DNA from: JANOXC01 sp031418215
Lineage (GTDB): Bacteria > Bacteroidota > Bacteroidia > AKYH767-A > OLB10
Length of the DNA: 16,019 bases
NCBI GenBank assembly: GCA_031418215.1
Contig: JANOXC010000191.1
Span: 1 to 16,019 of the forward strand
Direction of reading: 5' to 3'
The translations under genes and the position numbers were made by a program. This document shows, piece by piece, positions 1 through 6,850 of this stretch (within the stretch, counting starts at the first letter, position 1; every line of letters starts with the position of its first letter). Under the pieces are notes generated by a model, which saw only the letters and a program-made list of their open reading frames with translations, was not told the DNA's origin and searched no databases.

Positions 1-240
1 TAAATGATAATCATTCTTGAAGATATGAATCAATAAGACAATTGATATTAAACTCCAGAATACAAGAATACCATAAAAACTAAATGCATTAAAAAAACTT
101 AATAATTCAGAAGAAAAAAAAATCAATATGCTAAAAAATAACATGCTTTTTACTATAGCCTCAAAAAAATCAGCATTTGAAATACTATAAATAACAACAA
201 ATAACAAAAGAAAACTAATAAATATTAATATTACCGACAT
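1..240 (-). CDS. Partial hydrophobic membrane protein (N-terminal 80 residues)
   Basis: An open minus-strand frame begins with ATG at 238-240 and runs off the left edge without a stop (80 codons). It starts MSVILIFISFLLLFVVIYSI and then shows two more hydrophobic stretches, around residues 33-57 (containing SSELLSFFNAFSFYG) and 58-72, so about three membrane helices are visible. The pattern of a glutamate followed by a leucine-rich segment and a second helix resembles the N-terminus of large Bacteroidota polytopic proteins of the glycosyltransferase-39 or polysaccharide-polymerase sort, but this is only an impression. There is no clear ribosome binding site (AAAGAACA precedes the ATG). The uninterrupted frame and coherent hydrophobicity in very AT-rich DNA support a real gene. 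The function is not determined. Confidence 0.55.
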   Translation of the reverse strand, partial: MSVILIFISFLLLFVVIYSISNADFFEAIVKSMLFFSILIFFSSELLSFFNAFSFYGILVFWSLISIVLLIHIFKNDYHL

Positions 241-261
241 TGTTCTTTATACAATTTAAAT

Positions 262-276
262 GAACCTGTGAGGTTC
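262..276. repeat. Small hairpin upstream of the left-edge gene
   Basis: GAACCT (262-267) and AGGTTC (271-276) form a 6-bp perfect stem with a GTG loop. It lies 22 bp upstream of the start codon of the left-edge membrane-protein gene, so it would fall in that gene's leader or promoter. It may simply belong to the repeat cluster that follows. No known regulatory family is recognised. Confidence 0.3.
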
Positions 277-311
277 CTGCATTCGTAAAAGCAATCTCCT
301 CCCCGCTAACT

Positions 312-371
312 GGCGCACCCCGATAGTTATCGGGGCTTCGCGCGAAGAATGTGCGCTGTTCGACTTGTGCC
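312..371. repeat. Composite palindromic (REP-like) element
   Basis: This 60-bp stretch contains several nested palindromes. CCCCGATA (318-325) pairs with TATCGGGG (328-335). CTTCGCGCGAAG (336-347) is a perfect 12-bp palindrome. GCGCAC (313-318) pairs with GTGCGC (351-356). As an alternative outer stem, GGCGCA (312-317) pairs with TGTGCC (366-371) with one G-U. The right end GACTTGTGCC (362-371) differs by one base from the arm GACTTGCGCC of the hairpin at 1014-1037, beyond the transposase remnant. This suggests related bordering elements, the left one apparently interrupted by the CCCCGATA hairpin. It is GC-rich compared with its AT-rich surroundings. Confidence 0.6.
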
Positions 372-460
372 TGAATAATCATTATAAATGTTCCTCAACA
401 TAAGTAGCAAGTTGTGATTAGTAATAAATACAATAGCTGATAAAGTTATACTTTAGTTTC

Positions 461-1007
461 ATGAGTAGCAAATACAAATTTAAAAATCCCGTTGGAATCT
501 ACTTTATATCCTTTCCTGTTGTTGGCTGGATTGATGTTTTTATTCGGTCACAATACTGTTACATTTTGCTTGATAGCATAAAAACATTGTCAGAATAATA
601 AAGAATTAGTAGTCCATGCATGTGCAATCATGAGCTTTCACCTGATCATTTCCAAAAATGGAAATATTAATTTGGAAGAAATAGTGCGTGGCATGAAAAA
701 ATACAATTCATTTAAAATAATAGGCGCTATTATGGAAAATGCGCAAGTAAGTCGTAAGGAGTGGATGCAAAAACTTTTTGAGAAACATGGTAAGTCAAAT
801 AGCAACAATACCAAATATCAATTTTGATAACAGGTTAATCACCCGATATAATTAACAACAAATGAAATGATTGATCAATGGCTGGATTACCTCCATAATA
901 ATCCTGCTAAATCCGAGCTTGTTGAAAATTCGGAAAATTATATCTTCAATAGTGCAAAAGATTATTGTGGTTGTAATGGGCAACTTAACATCGTGATAAT
1001 GGAATGA
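461..1007 (+). pseudogene. Decayed REP-associated tyrosine transposase (Y1/IS200-like, RAYT)
   Basis: The intact family member would be a single-strand HUH transposase that acts on REP-type palindromes. The pieces read in order as follows. ATG at 461 gives MSSKYKFKNPVGIYF and WIDVFIR, ending at TAA 596. A +1 frameshift near 596-600 leads into KELVVHACAIMSFHLIISKNG from 600. The same frame continues through KKYNSFKIIGAIMENAQVSR, REWM-like KEWMQKLFEKHG and KYQF. In-frame stops lie at 825, 828 and 849, where the family usually has W, Q and E. The frame then continues QWLDYLHNNPAKSELVEN and SAKDYCG to TGA at 1005-1007. The usual SNHxH signature is shortened to SFH, about two codons deleted, so one metal-binding histidine is lost. 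The catalytic-type tyrosine in DYLHNNP (codon 888-890) remains. The lesions make the gene non-functional. Palindromes lie on both sides. Confidence 0.85.
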
Positions 1008-1013
1008 TTTTAA

Positions 1014-1037
1014 GGCGCAAGTCAGAAGACTTGCGCC
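1014..1037. repeat. Perfect 10-bp stem palindrome, 3' border of the transposase remnant
   Basis: GGCGCAAGTC (1014-1023), loop AGAA, then GACTTGCGCC (1028-1037) form a perfect 10-bp stem with a 4-nt loop. It lies 6 bp after the last stop of the transposase remnant and is probably the REP-type palindrome that a RAYT mobilises or is bordered by. It also lies 36 bp past the minus-strand ABC permease stop, where it could act as a transcript-end hairpin. Neither side has a clear T-tract, so an intrinsic terminator is doubtful. Confidence 0.65.
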
Positions 1038-1073
1038 AGGTTGTATCGTTAATTATTAAGGGCAGTCTTTAAA

Positions 1074-2321
1074 TTACCCATTCGACCGAATCGCCTCCAC
1101 AGGATCCAATCTGCTAGCAGTAAAAGCAGGAACAAATCCGGAAATGATACCGATCAATGCTGAGACGCTGATGCCCAAAAATGCATTTGCCCAGGTTAAT
1201 GGCATGTCAAATCCGGCGCTGGATGCAACCAAGGTTATTATATATACCAGAAAAATCCCCAAGAGTCCTCCAATCAAACAAAGAAATACTGATTCAGTAA
1301 GAAACTGTAACAGGATAAAATATTTTTTTGCACCCAGTGATTTTTGAATGCCGATAATTCCTGTTCTTTCTTTTACCGATACAAACATGATGTTCGCAAT
1401 ACCAAAACCGCCAACTAAAATGGAAAATCCGCCGATGATCCACCCGCCAATGGAGATGGCATCAAACATTCCGGAAACCTGTGAAGACAATAATTTTGTT
1501 TCATTCAAAGCAAAATCATCATCTTCCATCGGACGAAGTCTTCTGATACTCCGCATATTTCCGCGCAGCTCTTCCATTAATGCTTTGTTCGATATACCGT
1601 CTTTCGCTTTCGCCATAATAAAAGGGTTTAATTGGTCGGAGCGAATATCTAATACTTTTCTGGCGAAATTTATAGGCACCACAATTGCATTGTCGCGACT
1701 ATCACCAACGATGCTTTCTCCCTCCCGAGAAAAAACACCAATTACACGAAGCTTTCTTCCTTTTGATTTTATATATTTCCCTTCTGCCAGTTCATTGGGA
1801 AATAATATTTTCCGTACATCAGCACCAAGTATTACAACAGGGTAACCACTCTCTGATTCTGTTTCAGTAAAATATCTTCCTTCTGAAATATTAAAAGTGG
1901 TAATCTCAGCATAGGTATGCGATACCATTGAAATGTCACAATTTTCAGCACTGAGGCTTTTATATTTTATGGTTTGATTGTTTGCTGATGCAATAAATGC
2001 AAATTCCTTTGCCAGTGTATTACGCTTTCGCAATTGTTCCATCTCCTTGTAACCCGGCAATGGTCGCTGCCAGTATTTCCACCACGGGTAATCACCACCG
2101 AAAGTCCATGGCCATTTTTGTAAATACACCACATTGGATCCCAATGACTCAATGCTCCCTTTCACATTAGATTCAAGTCCATCAACTGCGGTAAACACAC
2201 TGATGATGGCAAAAATACCAATGGTAATGCCTAGCAATGATAAAAAAGTACGTAGCTTATTTATCACTAAAGCATTGAGTGCCATCAGCACGCTTTCCAT
2301 TAATAGCTTTAGGTAAATCAT
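1074..2321 (-). CDS. ABC transporter permease, MacB/FtsX family
   Basis: A 415-residue integral membrane subunit of a MacB/LolCE-type transporter, a class that uses ATP hydrolysis to drive mechanotransmission across the inner membrane for efflux or lipoprotein handling. The N-terminus has the family-typical basic juxtamembrane KLRTFLSLLGITIGIF (about residues 22-37) and a first transmembrane helix. A periplasmic MacB_PCD-type domain spans about 50-280 (it includes the LGSNVVYLQKWPW segment). A C-terminal FtsX domain has three helices at about 290-315, 335-365 and 375-400, with VKERTGIIGIQKSLGA before the second and the closing PAFTASRLDPVEAIR typical of the family. There is no ATPase domain, so a separate ATP-binding subunit is needed; the MacB/LolD-like ATPase at 10107-10808 is a candidate but not adjacent. 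The ATG is followed directly by the conserved amphipathic start. Confidence 0.9.
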   Translation of the reverse strand: MIYLKLLMESVLMALNALVINKLRTFLSLLGITIGIFAIISVFTAVDGLESNVKGSIESLGSNVVYLQKWPWTFGGDYPWWKYWQRPLPGYKEMEQLRKRNTLAKEFAFIASANNQTIKYKSLSAENCDISMVSHTYAEITTFNISEGRYFTETESESGYPVVILGADVRKILFPNELAEGKYIKSKGRKLRVIGVFSREGESIVGDSRDNAIVVPINFARKVLDIRSDQLNPFIMAKAKDGISNKALMEELRGNMRSIRRLRPMEDDDFALNETKLLSSQVSGMFDAISIGGWIIGGFSILVGGFGIANIMFVSVKERTGIIGIQKSLGAKKYFILLQFLTESVFLCLIGGLLGIFLVYIITLVASSAGFDMPLTWANAFLGISVSALIGIISGFVPAFTASRLDPVEAIRSNG

Positions 2322-2327
2322 TATTCA

Positions 2328-2401
2328 GGCGATGAGGTGATTAAGCGATTAAGCGAAGAGCCGATTAAGCGAAGAGGTGATTAAATAATGAGGTGATTAA
2401 A
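2328..2401. repeat. Degenerate purine-rich short tandem repeats
   Basis: The gap between the metallopeptidase and the ABC permease is largely made of imperfect short units. GATTAAGCGAAGAG occurs at 2347-2360 and 2363-2376 (16-bp period), and GAGGTGATTAA occurs three times, at 2334-2344, 2374-2384 and 2390-2400. The 12-mer AAGCGAAGAGGT (2367-2378) recurs in inverted orientation at 10873-10884 in front of the ABC ATPase. It lies immediately upstream of the permease start codon, in its leader region. It looks like slippage-derived repeat DNA; any regulatory role is speculative. Confidence 0.7.
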
Positions 2402-2467
2402 TACTTTTAACCCATCACAAAGTAAACCATATACACGTTTACTTTAACAATGGATTGTTTTAATATT

Positions 2468-4519
2468 TTACCAGATTAATACTCTTAAACTATCAGCACG
2501 ATACATTTTATCGCCGGGCTGAACATTGAATGCTGTATAAAACTCAGGCACGTCGCTCAGCGGTCCGTTAATACGCAGGAAGTTTGGTGAATGTACATCA
2601 GTCATTATTCTATTGGCCAATGACTCATCACGCTGATGTCCCAACCATGACAATGCATAACCCAGAAAATACCTTTGCTCGGGGGTCAATCCATTAATTT
2701 TCTTTCCGGATTTATATTGTTCTGTTTTCTTAAATGCTTCAAAGCCGAGTACTACACCACCTAAATCAGCAATGTTTTCTCCTTGAGTGGCTTCACCATT
2801 GATGCGCATACTATCAAGCACAACAAATTCATTGAATTGATTAACAATTTTTTTAGCACGTTCAACATACTGCTTACCATCAGCCGGTGTCCACCAGTCT
2901 CTTAAATTACCCTTGGCATCAAACTGTCTTCCCTGGTCATCAAACCCATGTGTTATTTCATGTCCGATGGTGCTTGCTCCTGCATAACCATAAATGATTG
3001 CATCATCGGCAAGTGAATCAGCTAATCCGGGGATAATAAATATTGCAGCAGGTAAAACGATTTCATTATTGGAAGGGTTGTAATAAGCATTATAGGTTTG
3101 TGGTGTCATATCCCATTCACTTCTATCGACAGGCTTGCCTAACTTATTTACCTGGTAATTATATTGCCATTTATTAGCATTTATACAATTAACTAAATAC
3201 GATTCGCGGGAAATATCCATTGCAGAATAATCTTTCCACTTATCAGGATAAGCTACTTTTTTTGTTACACTATTTAATTTGAAAATGGCTAACTGTTTGG
3301 TGCTGTCACTCATCCAATCCAGGTTCTTGATTCTTTCTCGATAGGCCTCAAAGATGTTATTGGTGAGATCGTCATACCGTTTACGTACTGTAGGTGAAAC
3401 ATATTTCTCAACGTATAATTGTCCCAATGCATCACCCAATCCACCTTCTTCAGCATCTAATACACGCTTCCATCGTGGACGTTGCTCTTTAACACCTGAA
3501 AGTACCGTTCCGAAAAAACGAAAATGCTCCTTATCAAAATTACTACTTAGATTGGATGCATAGTTATTGATGAGGTGCCATTGCAAATATGTTTTCCAGT
3601 CATTCAGGCTCACACTATGCAATGCCTGATCCAATGCTTTATAGAACTCCGGTTGACCAACAACAACAGAATCTATTTTATTAATATTCATGGTAGTCAA
3701 TAATTCACTCCATGGTATTGAGGGTGTCAATTTATTTAAATCGGTTATTGAATATTTATTATAGTTCTTATACGGATCACGAAGATCCTCCAGTTTACGT
3801 GATGCTTTAGCAAGCACTGTCTCAATACGTAGTACCGTAGCGGCATTTTTAGCAGCTGCCAAATCATTGTCTCCCGCTAATTTGAAAATGTTGGTTAAAT
3901 GTTCCGGATAAGCACTTCTGATTTTAGATGTACGATTATCTGTTTTAAAATAATAATCACGATCGGGTAAACCGAGACCGCCCTGGTAAAGATGTAACGT
4001 CAGCACTTCACTGTTTTTCTCGTCCTGGTAAATATATATTCCGCACATTGCTTCTACTCCTATTGTTTGCAAATGTCCTGCAACCATTACGAGGCTTTTA
4101 ATATCTGTAATGCTGTTTATTTTATTCAATTCATCCTTCAATGGTGCGATACCTAACTTTTCAATATTAATCGTATCCATTCCTGCAAACCAGAAATCAC
4201 CGATCTTCTGCGCATTACTTCCTTTTTTTGCATCGGATTTAGCGGCAGCAGCCTCACTGATTTCTTTCATGCGCTGATATGTTTCATCTTGCACCATAGA
4301 CCATATTCCCCAGGAGCGCTCATTGGATGGGATAGGGTTTTTCTTCAGCCATGTACCGCAGGCATATTGAAAAAAATCATCACCCGGACGAACTGTGGTA
4401 TCCATGTTTTCTGTTAACGGATCAACAAAAGCAGATTCCTGAGCTGTTTTGTTGGAAGAACAGGATGCAAGTATTGCAAATGATCCTAAGAATAAAATTA
4501 ATTTTAGCTTGTTACGCAT
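2468..4519 (-). CDS. pepO: M13-family zinc metallopeptidase, lipoprotein (PepO/neprilysin-like)
   Basis: A 683-residue endopeptidase of the neprilysin/PepO family (M13), normal length for the family, that cleaves short peptides outside the cytoplasm. Residues 1-20 form a lipoprotein signal (LILFLGSFAILASC) with lipobox LASC and acylated Cys20. The M13 N-terminal domain follows from about residue 33 (NMDTTVRPGDDFFQYACGTW). The catalytic zinc site is HEITH with H520, E521 and H524, followed by GFDDQGRQFD. The third zinc ligand is in ENIADLGG (E581, D585). The substrate-positioning NAYYNPSNNEIVLPAAI motif precedes the zinc site. All active-site residues are present, so the enzyme should be active. 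It is anchored in an envelope membrane and the cell side is not determined. It stands alone, with 440 bp upstream and 146 bp of repeat-rich DNA downstream. Confidence 0.93.
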   Translation of the reverse strand: MRNKLKLILFLGSFAILASCSSNKTAQESAFVDPLTENMDTTVRPGDDFFQYACGTWLKKNPIPSNERSWGIWSMVQDETYQRMKEISEAAAAKSDAKKGSNAQKIGDFWFAGMDTINIEKLGIAPLKDELNKINSITDIKSLVMVAGHLQTIGVEAMCGIYIYQDEKNSEVLTLHLYQGGLGLPDRDYYFKTDNRTSKIRSAYPEHLTNIFKLAGDNDLAAAKNAATVLRIETVLAKASRKLEDLRDPYKNYNKYSITDLNKLTPSIPWSELLTTMNINKIDSVVVGQPEFYKALDQALHSVSLNDWKTYLQWHLINNYASNLSSNFDKEHFRFFGTVLSGVKEQRPRWKRVLDAEEGGLGDALGQLYVEKYVSPTVRKRYDDLTNNIFEAYRERIKNLDWMSDSTKQLAIFKLNSVTKKVAYPDKWKDYSAMDISRESYLVNCINANKWQYNYQVNKLGKPVDRSEWDMTPQTYNAYYNPSNNEIVLPAAIFIIPGLADSLADDAIIYGYAGASTIGHEITHGFDDQGRQFDAKGNLRDWWTPADGKQYVERAKKIVNQFNEFVVLDSMRINGEATQGENIADLGGVVLGFEAFKKTEQYKSGKKINGLTPEQRYFLGYALSWLGHQRDESLANRIMTDVHSPNFLRINGPLSDVPEFYTAFNVQPGDKMYRADSLRVLIW

Positions 4520-4530
4520 ATTTTTTGTGG

Positions 4531-4559
4531 AAGGTTAAGTTTAAGGTTTTGAGTTTAAG
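4531..4559. repeat. TTAAGGTTT-type degenerate repeat
   Basis: The stretch reads as repeated AAGGTTAAGT / TTAAGGTTTT / GAGTTTAAG units, starting 11 bp upstream of the metallopeptidase ATG. The core TTTAAGGTTTT (4540-4550) recurs in inverted orientation at 14089-14099 downstream of sdhB, so it belongs to a dispersed low-complexity family in this genome. Confidence 0.5.
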
Positions 4560-4576
4560 CTTCCTAAGCAGACCGC

Positions 4577-4603
4577 GTGTCGCCTTAGCTTTAGCGGTGG
4601 CAC
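4577..4603. repeat. 8-bp hairpin in the metallopeptidase leader
   Basis: GTGTCGCC (4577-4584) can pair along all 8 positions with GGTGGCAC (4596-4603), counting two G-U pairs, leaving an 11-nt loop. It is GC-rich within AT-rich DNA and lies 58 bp upstream of the metallopeptidase start, probably in its 5' leader. It may be a small dispersed palindrome rather than a regulator. Confidence 0.4.
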
Positions 4604-4624
4604 AAAATGCTTCGGATGCTAATA

Positions 4625-4664
4625 GGTTTGAAATTGTTTGAGGTTGTTTGTTATGGTTTGATTT
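4625..4664. repeat. Four 10-bp units with GTTTG core
   Basis: The units GGTTTGAAAT, TGTTTGAGGT, TGTTTGTTAT and GGTTTGATTT follow one another exactly every 10 bp, so the GTTTG core stays on one face of the helix. It lies about 105-145 bp upstream of the minus-strand metallopeptidase. It could be slippage-derived repeat DNA or a phased protein-binding region; nothing here decides between them. Confidence 0.5.
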
Positions 4665-4959
4665 ATTTTAGGAAATTGTATCAAGAATTAAGAAACCAGA
4701 ATCAAGTCAAAATTGCGAGTAGATAATGCCTCTTTTACTATTTATACATTATTAAAATGAACATTTTTATTAAATTTATTGTAATAATGTAAACTACTGC
4801 TAATTATTTGTCTGCCTACCAAATTCTCCTAATTTTTTACCAAGCGTTAAAAGTAAAAACTTAAACCAACATCAGCCCGTTTTTTCGACCAATAAACGCT
4901 TCATTACGACAAAAATATTTTTATTGCTTTTCATACAGTAAAAGAACATAATAATAAAA

Positions 4960-6180
4960 CTACAAATTTAACTTTCTAAGTGCCGGTGAAAGTTTGAAAG
5001 CAGCAAGCGTTACACCCAAGGTTACACAACCTCCAAAAATCACGGAAGTTACCAATCCCATCAATCTTGCTGCCAGTCCTGATTCAAATGCTCCCAACTC
5101 ATTACTACTGCCTACAAAAATACTATTGACAGCGGCTACCCGTCCGCGCATGGCATCTGGTGTTTGTGTTTGTAAAATGGTGGAACGAATCACAACACTT
5201 ACATTATCAAACATACCGCTCAACAATAAAATGAGAAATGACAGATAAAAATTTTCAGATAGCGCAAAACAAATCATACACAAACCAAATCCTGCCACGC
5301 ACCACAACATCTTTATTCCTGCATTATGACGTGGTGGGTTGAAAGCAAGCCAAAAGGCCATCAGCACAGCCCCTAATGCCGGTGCAGCTCTTAAAAAACC
5401 CAATCCTTCAGGCCCAACATGTAAAACCTGGTCGGCAAAGGCAGGTAATAAGGCTACAGCACCGCCAAAGAGCACGGCAAACATATCCAATGCTATAGCT
5501 GAAAAGAGTGTTTTACTGTTCCATACATATTTAATTCCTGCAAGAAGCGACTGCATCACAGGCTCTGCACGGTTGCTGATAAAAACGGGTTTATTGCCAA
5601 TCAGAATATAATAAGTAAGGGTAACCACAATGAGTATGCAAACGATTATGCTGGAGATTGGGGCACCGAGCCATGCATAACAGATTCCACCTAAAGCTGG
5701 TCCGCTTACAGCACCTGTCTGCCACATACTGCTATTCCAAACCGAGGCATTCACATAGCTTTCCCGATTCACCAATTGCGACCAAAAAGGGCCCTGAGAC
5801 GGATTGTAAAACCCTCGTGCAGCACCAACAATAAAAATAACAGCATAAGCAGGCCAAAGTTGAACCGAACCCAATCCATAAGCATAAAAGGCCAGGAACA
5901 CAGAGGCTGCCAACATGATGATGGTGGAAGCAATCAATATTTTTCTTCTGTTATAACGGTCCGCTATGATTCCTCCGGGCAAGGCAAGCAATAAAGCAGG
6001 AACAGCCTCCGTCAACCCAATCATTCCAAGTGCAAGGGTGTCTTTTGTCTTATCGTAAATAAACCAGCTTACAATTACAGCCTGCATTTGCAGTGCAACG
6101 GTAAGCAGCAGTTTAGCCCAAATAAAAAACCGGAATTCGCGGCTGCGCATGGCAGCATAAGGGTCGTGCTTTTGCGACAT
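4960..6180 (-). CDS. MFS transporter, EntS/MFS_3-like exporter
   Basis: A 406-residue, probably 12-helix major facilitator superfamily permease of the inner membrane, of the proton-driven export type related to the enterobactin exporter EntS. The family signature between helices 2 and 3 is GGIIADRYNRRKILI (about residues 69-83). Conserved later features are ARGFYNPSQGPFWSQLV after helix 4, and the helix 10-11 loop DNVSVVIRSTILQTQTPDAMRGRV followed by SSNELGAFESG, which is characteristic of this subfamily. The substrate cannot be read from the sequence; no siderophore genes are nearby, so a siderophore role is not supported. The ATG at 6178-6180 precedes the usual cytoplasmic N-terminus, and an internal ATG eleven codons in (MRSREFRFFIWAK) is an alternative. 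It appears monocistronic, with a palindrome in its upstream region. Confidence 0.9.
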   Translation of the reverse strand: MSQKHDPYAAMRSREFRFFIWAKLLLTVALQMQAVIVSWFIYDKTKDTLALGMIGLTEAVPALLLALPGGIIADRYNRRKILIASTIIMLAASVFLAFYAYGLGSVQLWPAYAVIFIVGAARGFYNPSQGPFWSQLVNRESYVNASVWNSSMWQTGAVSGPALGGICYAWLGAPISSIIVCILIVVTLTYYILIGNKPVFISNRAEPVMQSLLAGIKYVWNSKTLFSAIALDMFAVLFGGAVALLPAFADQVLHVGPEGLGFLRAAPALGAVLMAFWLAFNPPRHNAGIKMLWCVAGFGLCMICFALSENFYLSFLILLLSGMFDNVSVVIRSTILQTQTPDAMRGRVAAVNSIFVGSSNELGAFESGLAARLMGLVTSVIFGGCVTLGVTLAAFKLSPALRKLNL

Positions 6181-6196
6181 GCGTCGAAATTAGACT

Positions 6197-6210
6197 TTAT
6201 TAGCTAATAA
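6197..6210. promoter_or_regulatory. Perfect 14-bp palindrome upstream of the MFS gene
   Basis: TTATTAGCTAATAA is a perfect 14-bp palindrome 16 bp upstream of the MFS start codon, a position where a repressor such as a MarR or TetR protein could bind. No regulator gene is beside it. It merges into further GCTAA-type units (GCTAAAGGCTAA to about 6222), so it may instead be part of degenerate repeat DNA. Confidence 0.3.
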
Positions 6211-6291
6211 GCTAAAGGCTAAAAAGCAAGTAAAGTATTGAATAAAAAAATGTGCACTCTGAAAAAAAATTCAGGATTGTTAGGTTCAAGT

Positions 6292-6306
6292 CTTGATACT
6301 TGATAC
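6292..6306. repeat. CTTGATA short tandem repeat
   Basis: Two 7-bp CTTGATA units in tandem are followed by a C. A further CTTGATACT lies at 6377-6385 and runs into the stop codon of the DUF2795 gene. It lies between the DUF2795 gene and the MFS gene, in a 203-bp gap with no other gene. Confidence 0.5.
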
Positions 6307-6383
6307 TTTTTACTATCCGAAGCTAATTACTTCACAGCTACTGGGTTTGCACACGCAAAAGCGAAGGATAGAACTACTTGATA

Positions 6384-6605
6384 CTAATACTCATCTTCAT
6401 TAAAAAAGAAATCATCCTTGGTAGGGTAATCAGGCCATATTTCTTCAATCGTTTCATAAGCCTCCCCTTCATCCTCCAGTTCCTGCAGGTTTTCAATCAC
6501 TTCCATAGGTGCGCCTGAGCGAATGGCATAATCAATCAACTCATCCTTAGTCGCCGGCCAAGGGGCGTCTTCAAGGTGTGATGCCAGTTCAAGGGTCCAA
6601 TACAT
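6384..6605 (-). CDS. DUF2795 family small acidic protein
   Basis: A 73-residue cytoplasmic protein, strongly acidic, especially the tail DDFFFNEDEY. The core HLEDAPWPATKDELIDYAIR through SGAPMEVIENLQELED matches the DUF2795 pattern: an aromatic/proline turn, then a helix with ATKDELI, a second helix with GAPxEVxENLQ, and a closing YETIEEIW. The family is widespread, small and without an established biochemical role; a helical protein-protein or nucleic-acid module has been guessed but not shown. Here it is flanked by repeat DNA and has no operon partner. It starts at ATG 6603-6605 and ends with TAG. The very high similarity of its core to what I recall of Bacteroidota versions suggests strong conservation. 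Confidence 0.85.
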   Translation of the reverse strand: MYWTLELASHLEDAPWPATKDELIDYAIRSGAPMEVIENLQELEDEGEAYETIEEIWPDYPTKDDFFFNEDEY

Positions 6606-6804
6606 AGTGCTATGATTTACAGGTTTCTGTTTAATAATTCTCTAGAAAGACTGCCAACAATCAGAAAAAACAATTCCGGTATTGGCGAATAGCCTCCCTA
6701 TTAAGGCGCGCAAAAGTAAAAAAATATTAATGGGAAAAGCTAATTATTATCAACAGATCTAAAGGAACGGTTATTCTATGCCCTAATTGGAAATGATTTC
6801 CCAG

Positions 6805-6848
6805 GCCAATTAGTTTTCTCAAGCCTTGGAAGCAAGGCTTCCATTGGC
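6805..6848 (-). terminator. Nested hairpins just past the outer-membrane gene
   Basis: Three stems fall within 44 bp right after the beta-barrel gene's stop. AAGCCTTG (6821-6828) pairs with CAAGGCTT (6833-6840). The mutually exclusive TGGAAGC (6827-6833) pairs with GCTTCCA (6837-6843). The outer GCCAAT (6805-6810) pairs with ATTGGC (6843-6848). On the transcribed minus strand the structure is followed by GAGAAAACTAA with no U-tract, so it is a plausible transcript-end structure but not a textbook intrinsic terminator. Confidence 0.4.
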
Positions 6849-6850
6849 AT

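Larger units (their letters stand above)
4520..4959. other. 440-bp repeat-rich intergenic region, no gene found
   Basis: The region separates the MFS gene from the metallopeptidase, both on the minus strand, so it holds the 3' end of one transcript and the promoter of the other. Three structured patches lie next to the metallopeptidase start and are listed separately: TTAAG-type repeats, a hairpin at 4577-4603 and a 10-bp-phased GTTTG repeat. From about 4670 to 4959 the sequence is AT-rich and unstructured, with no convincing coding frame, tRNA or terminator. A short run like CAAGAATTAAGAAACCAGAA (4682-4701) is another degenerate repeat. Confidence 0.6.

Noticed and set aside
1348..1845. 165-codon plus-strand open frame inside the ABC permease gene
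   Set aside because: It is antisense to a well-supported permease, and its proline/serine-rich product matches no family; it is a shadow frame.
2328..2401. CRISPR array
   Set aside because: The units are 11-16 bp, imperfect and overlapping, with no unique spacers of regular length and no cas genes nearby.
4351..4641. 96-codon plus-strand frame covering the metallopeptidase start
   Set aside because: It reads antisense through the lipoprotein signal and into repeat DNA, and shows no domain features.
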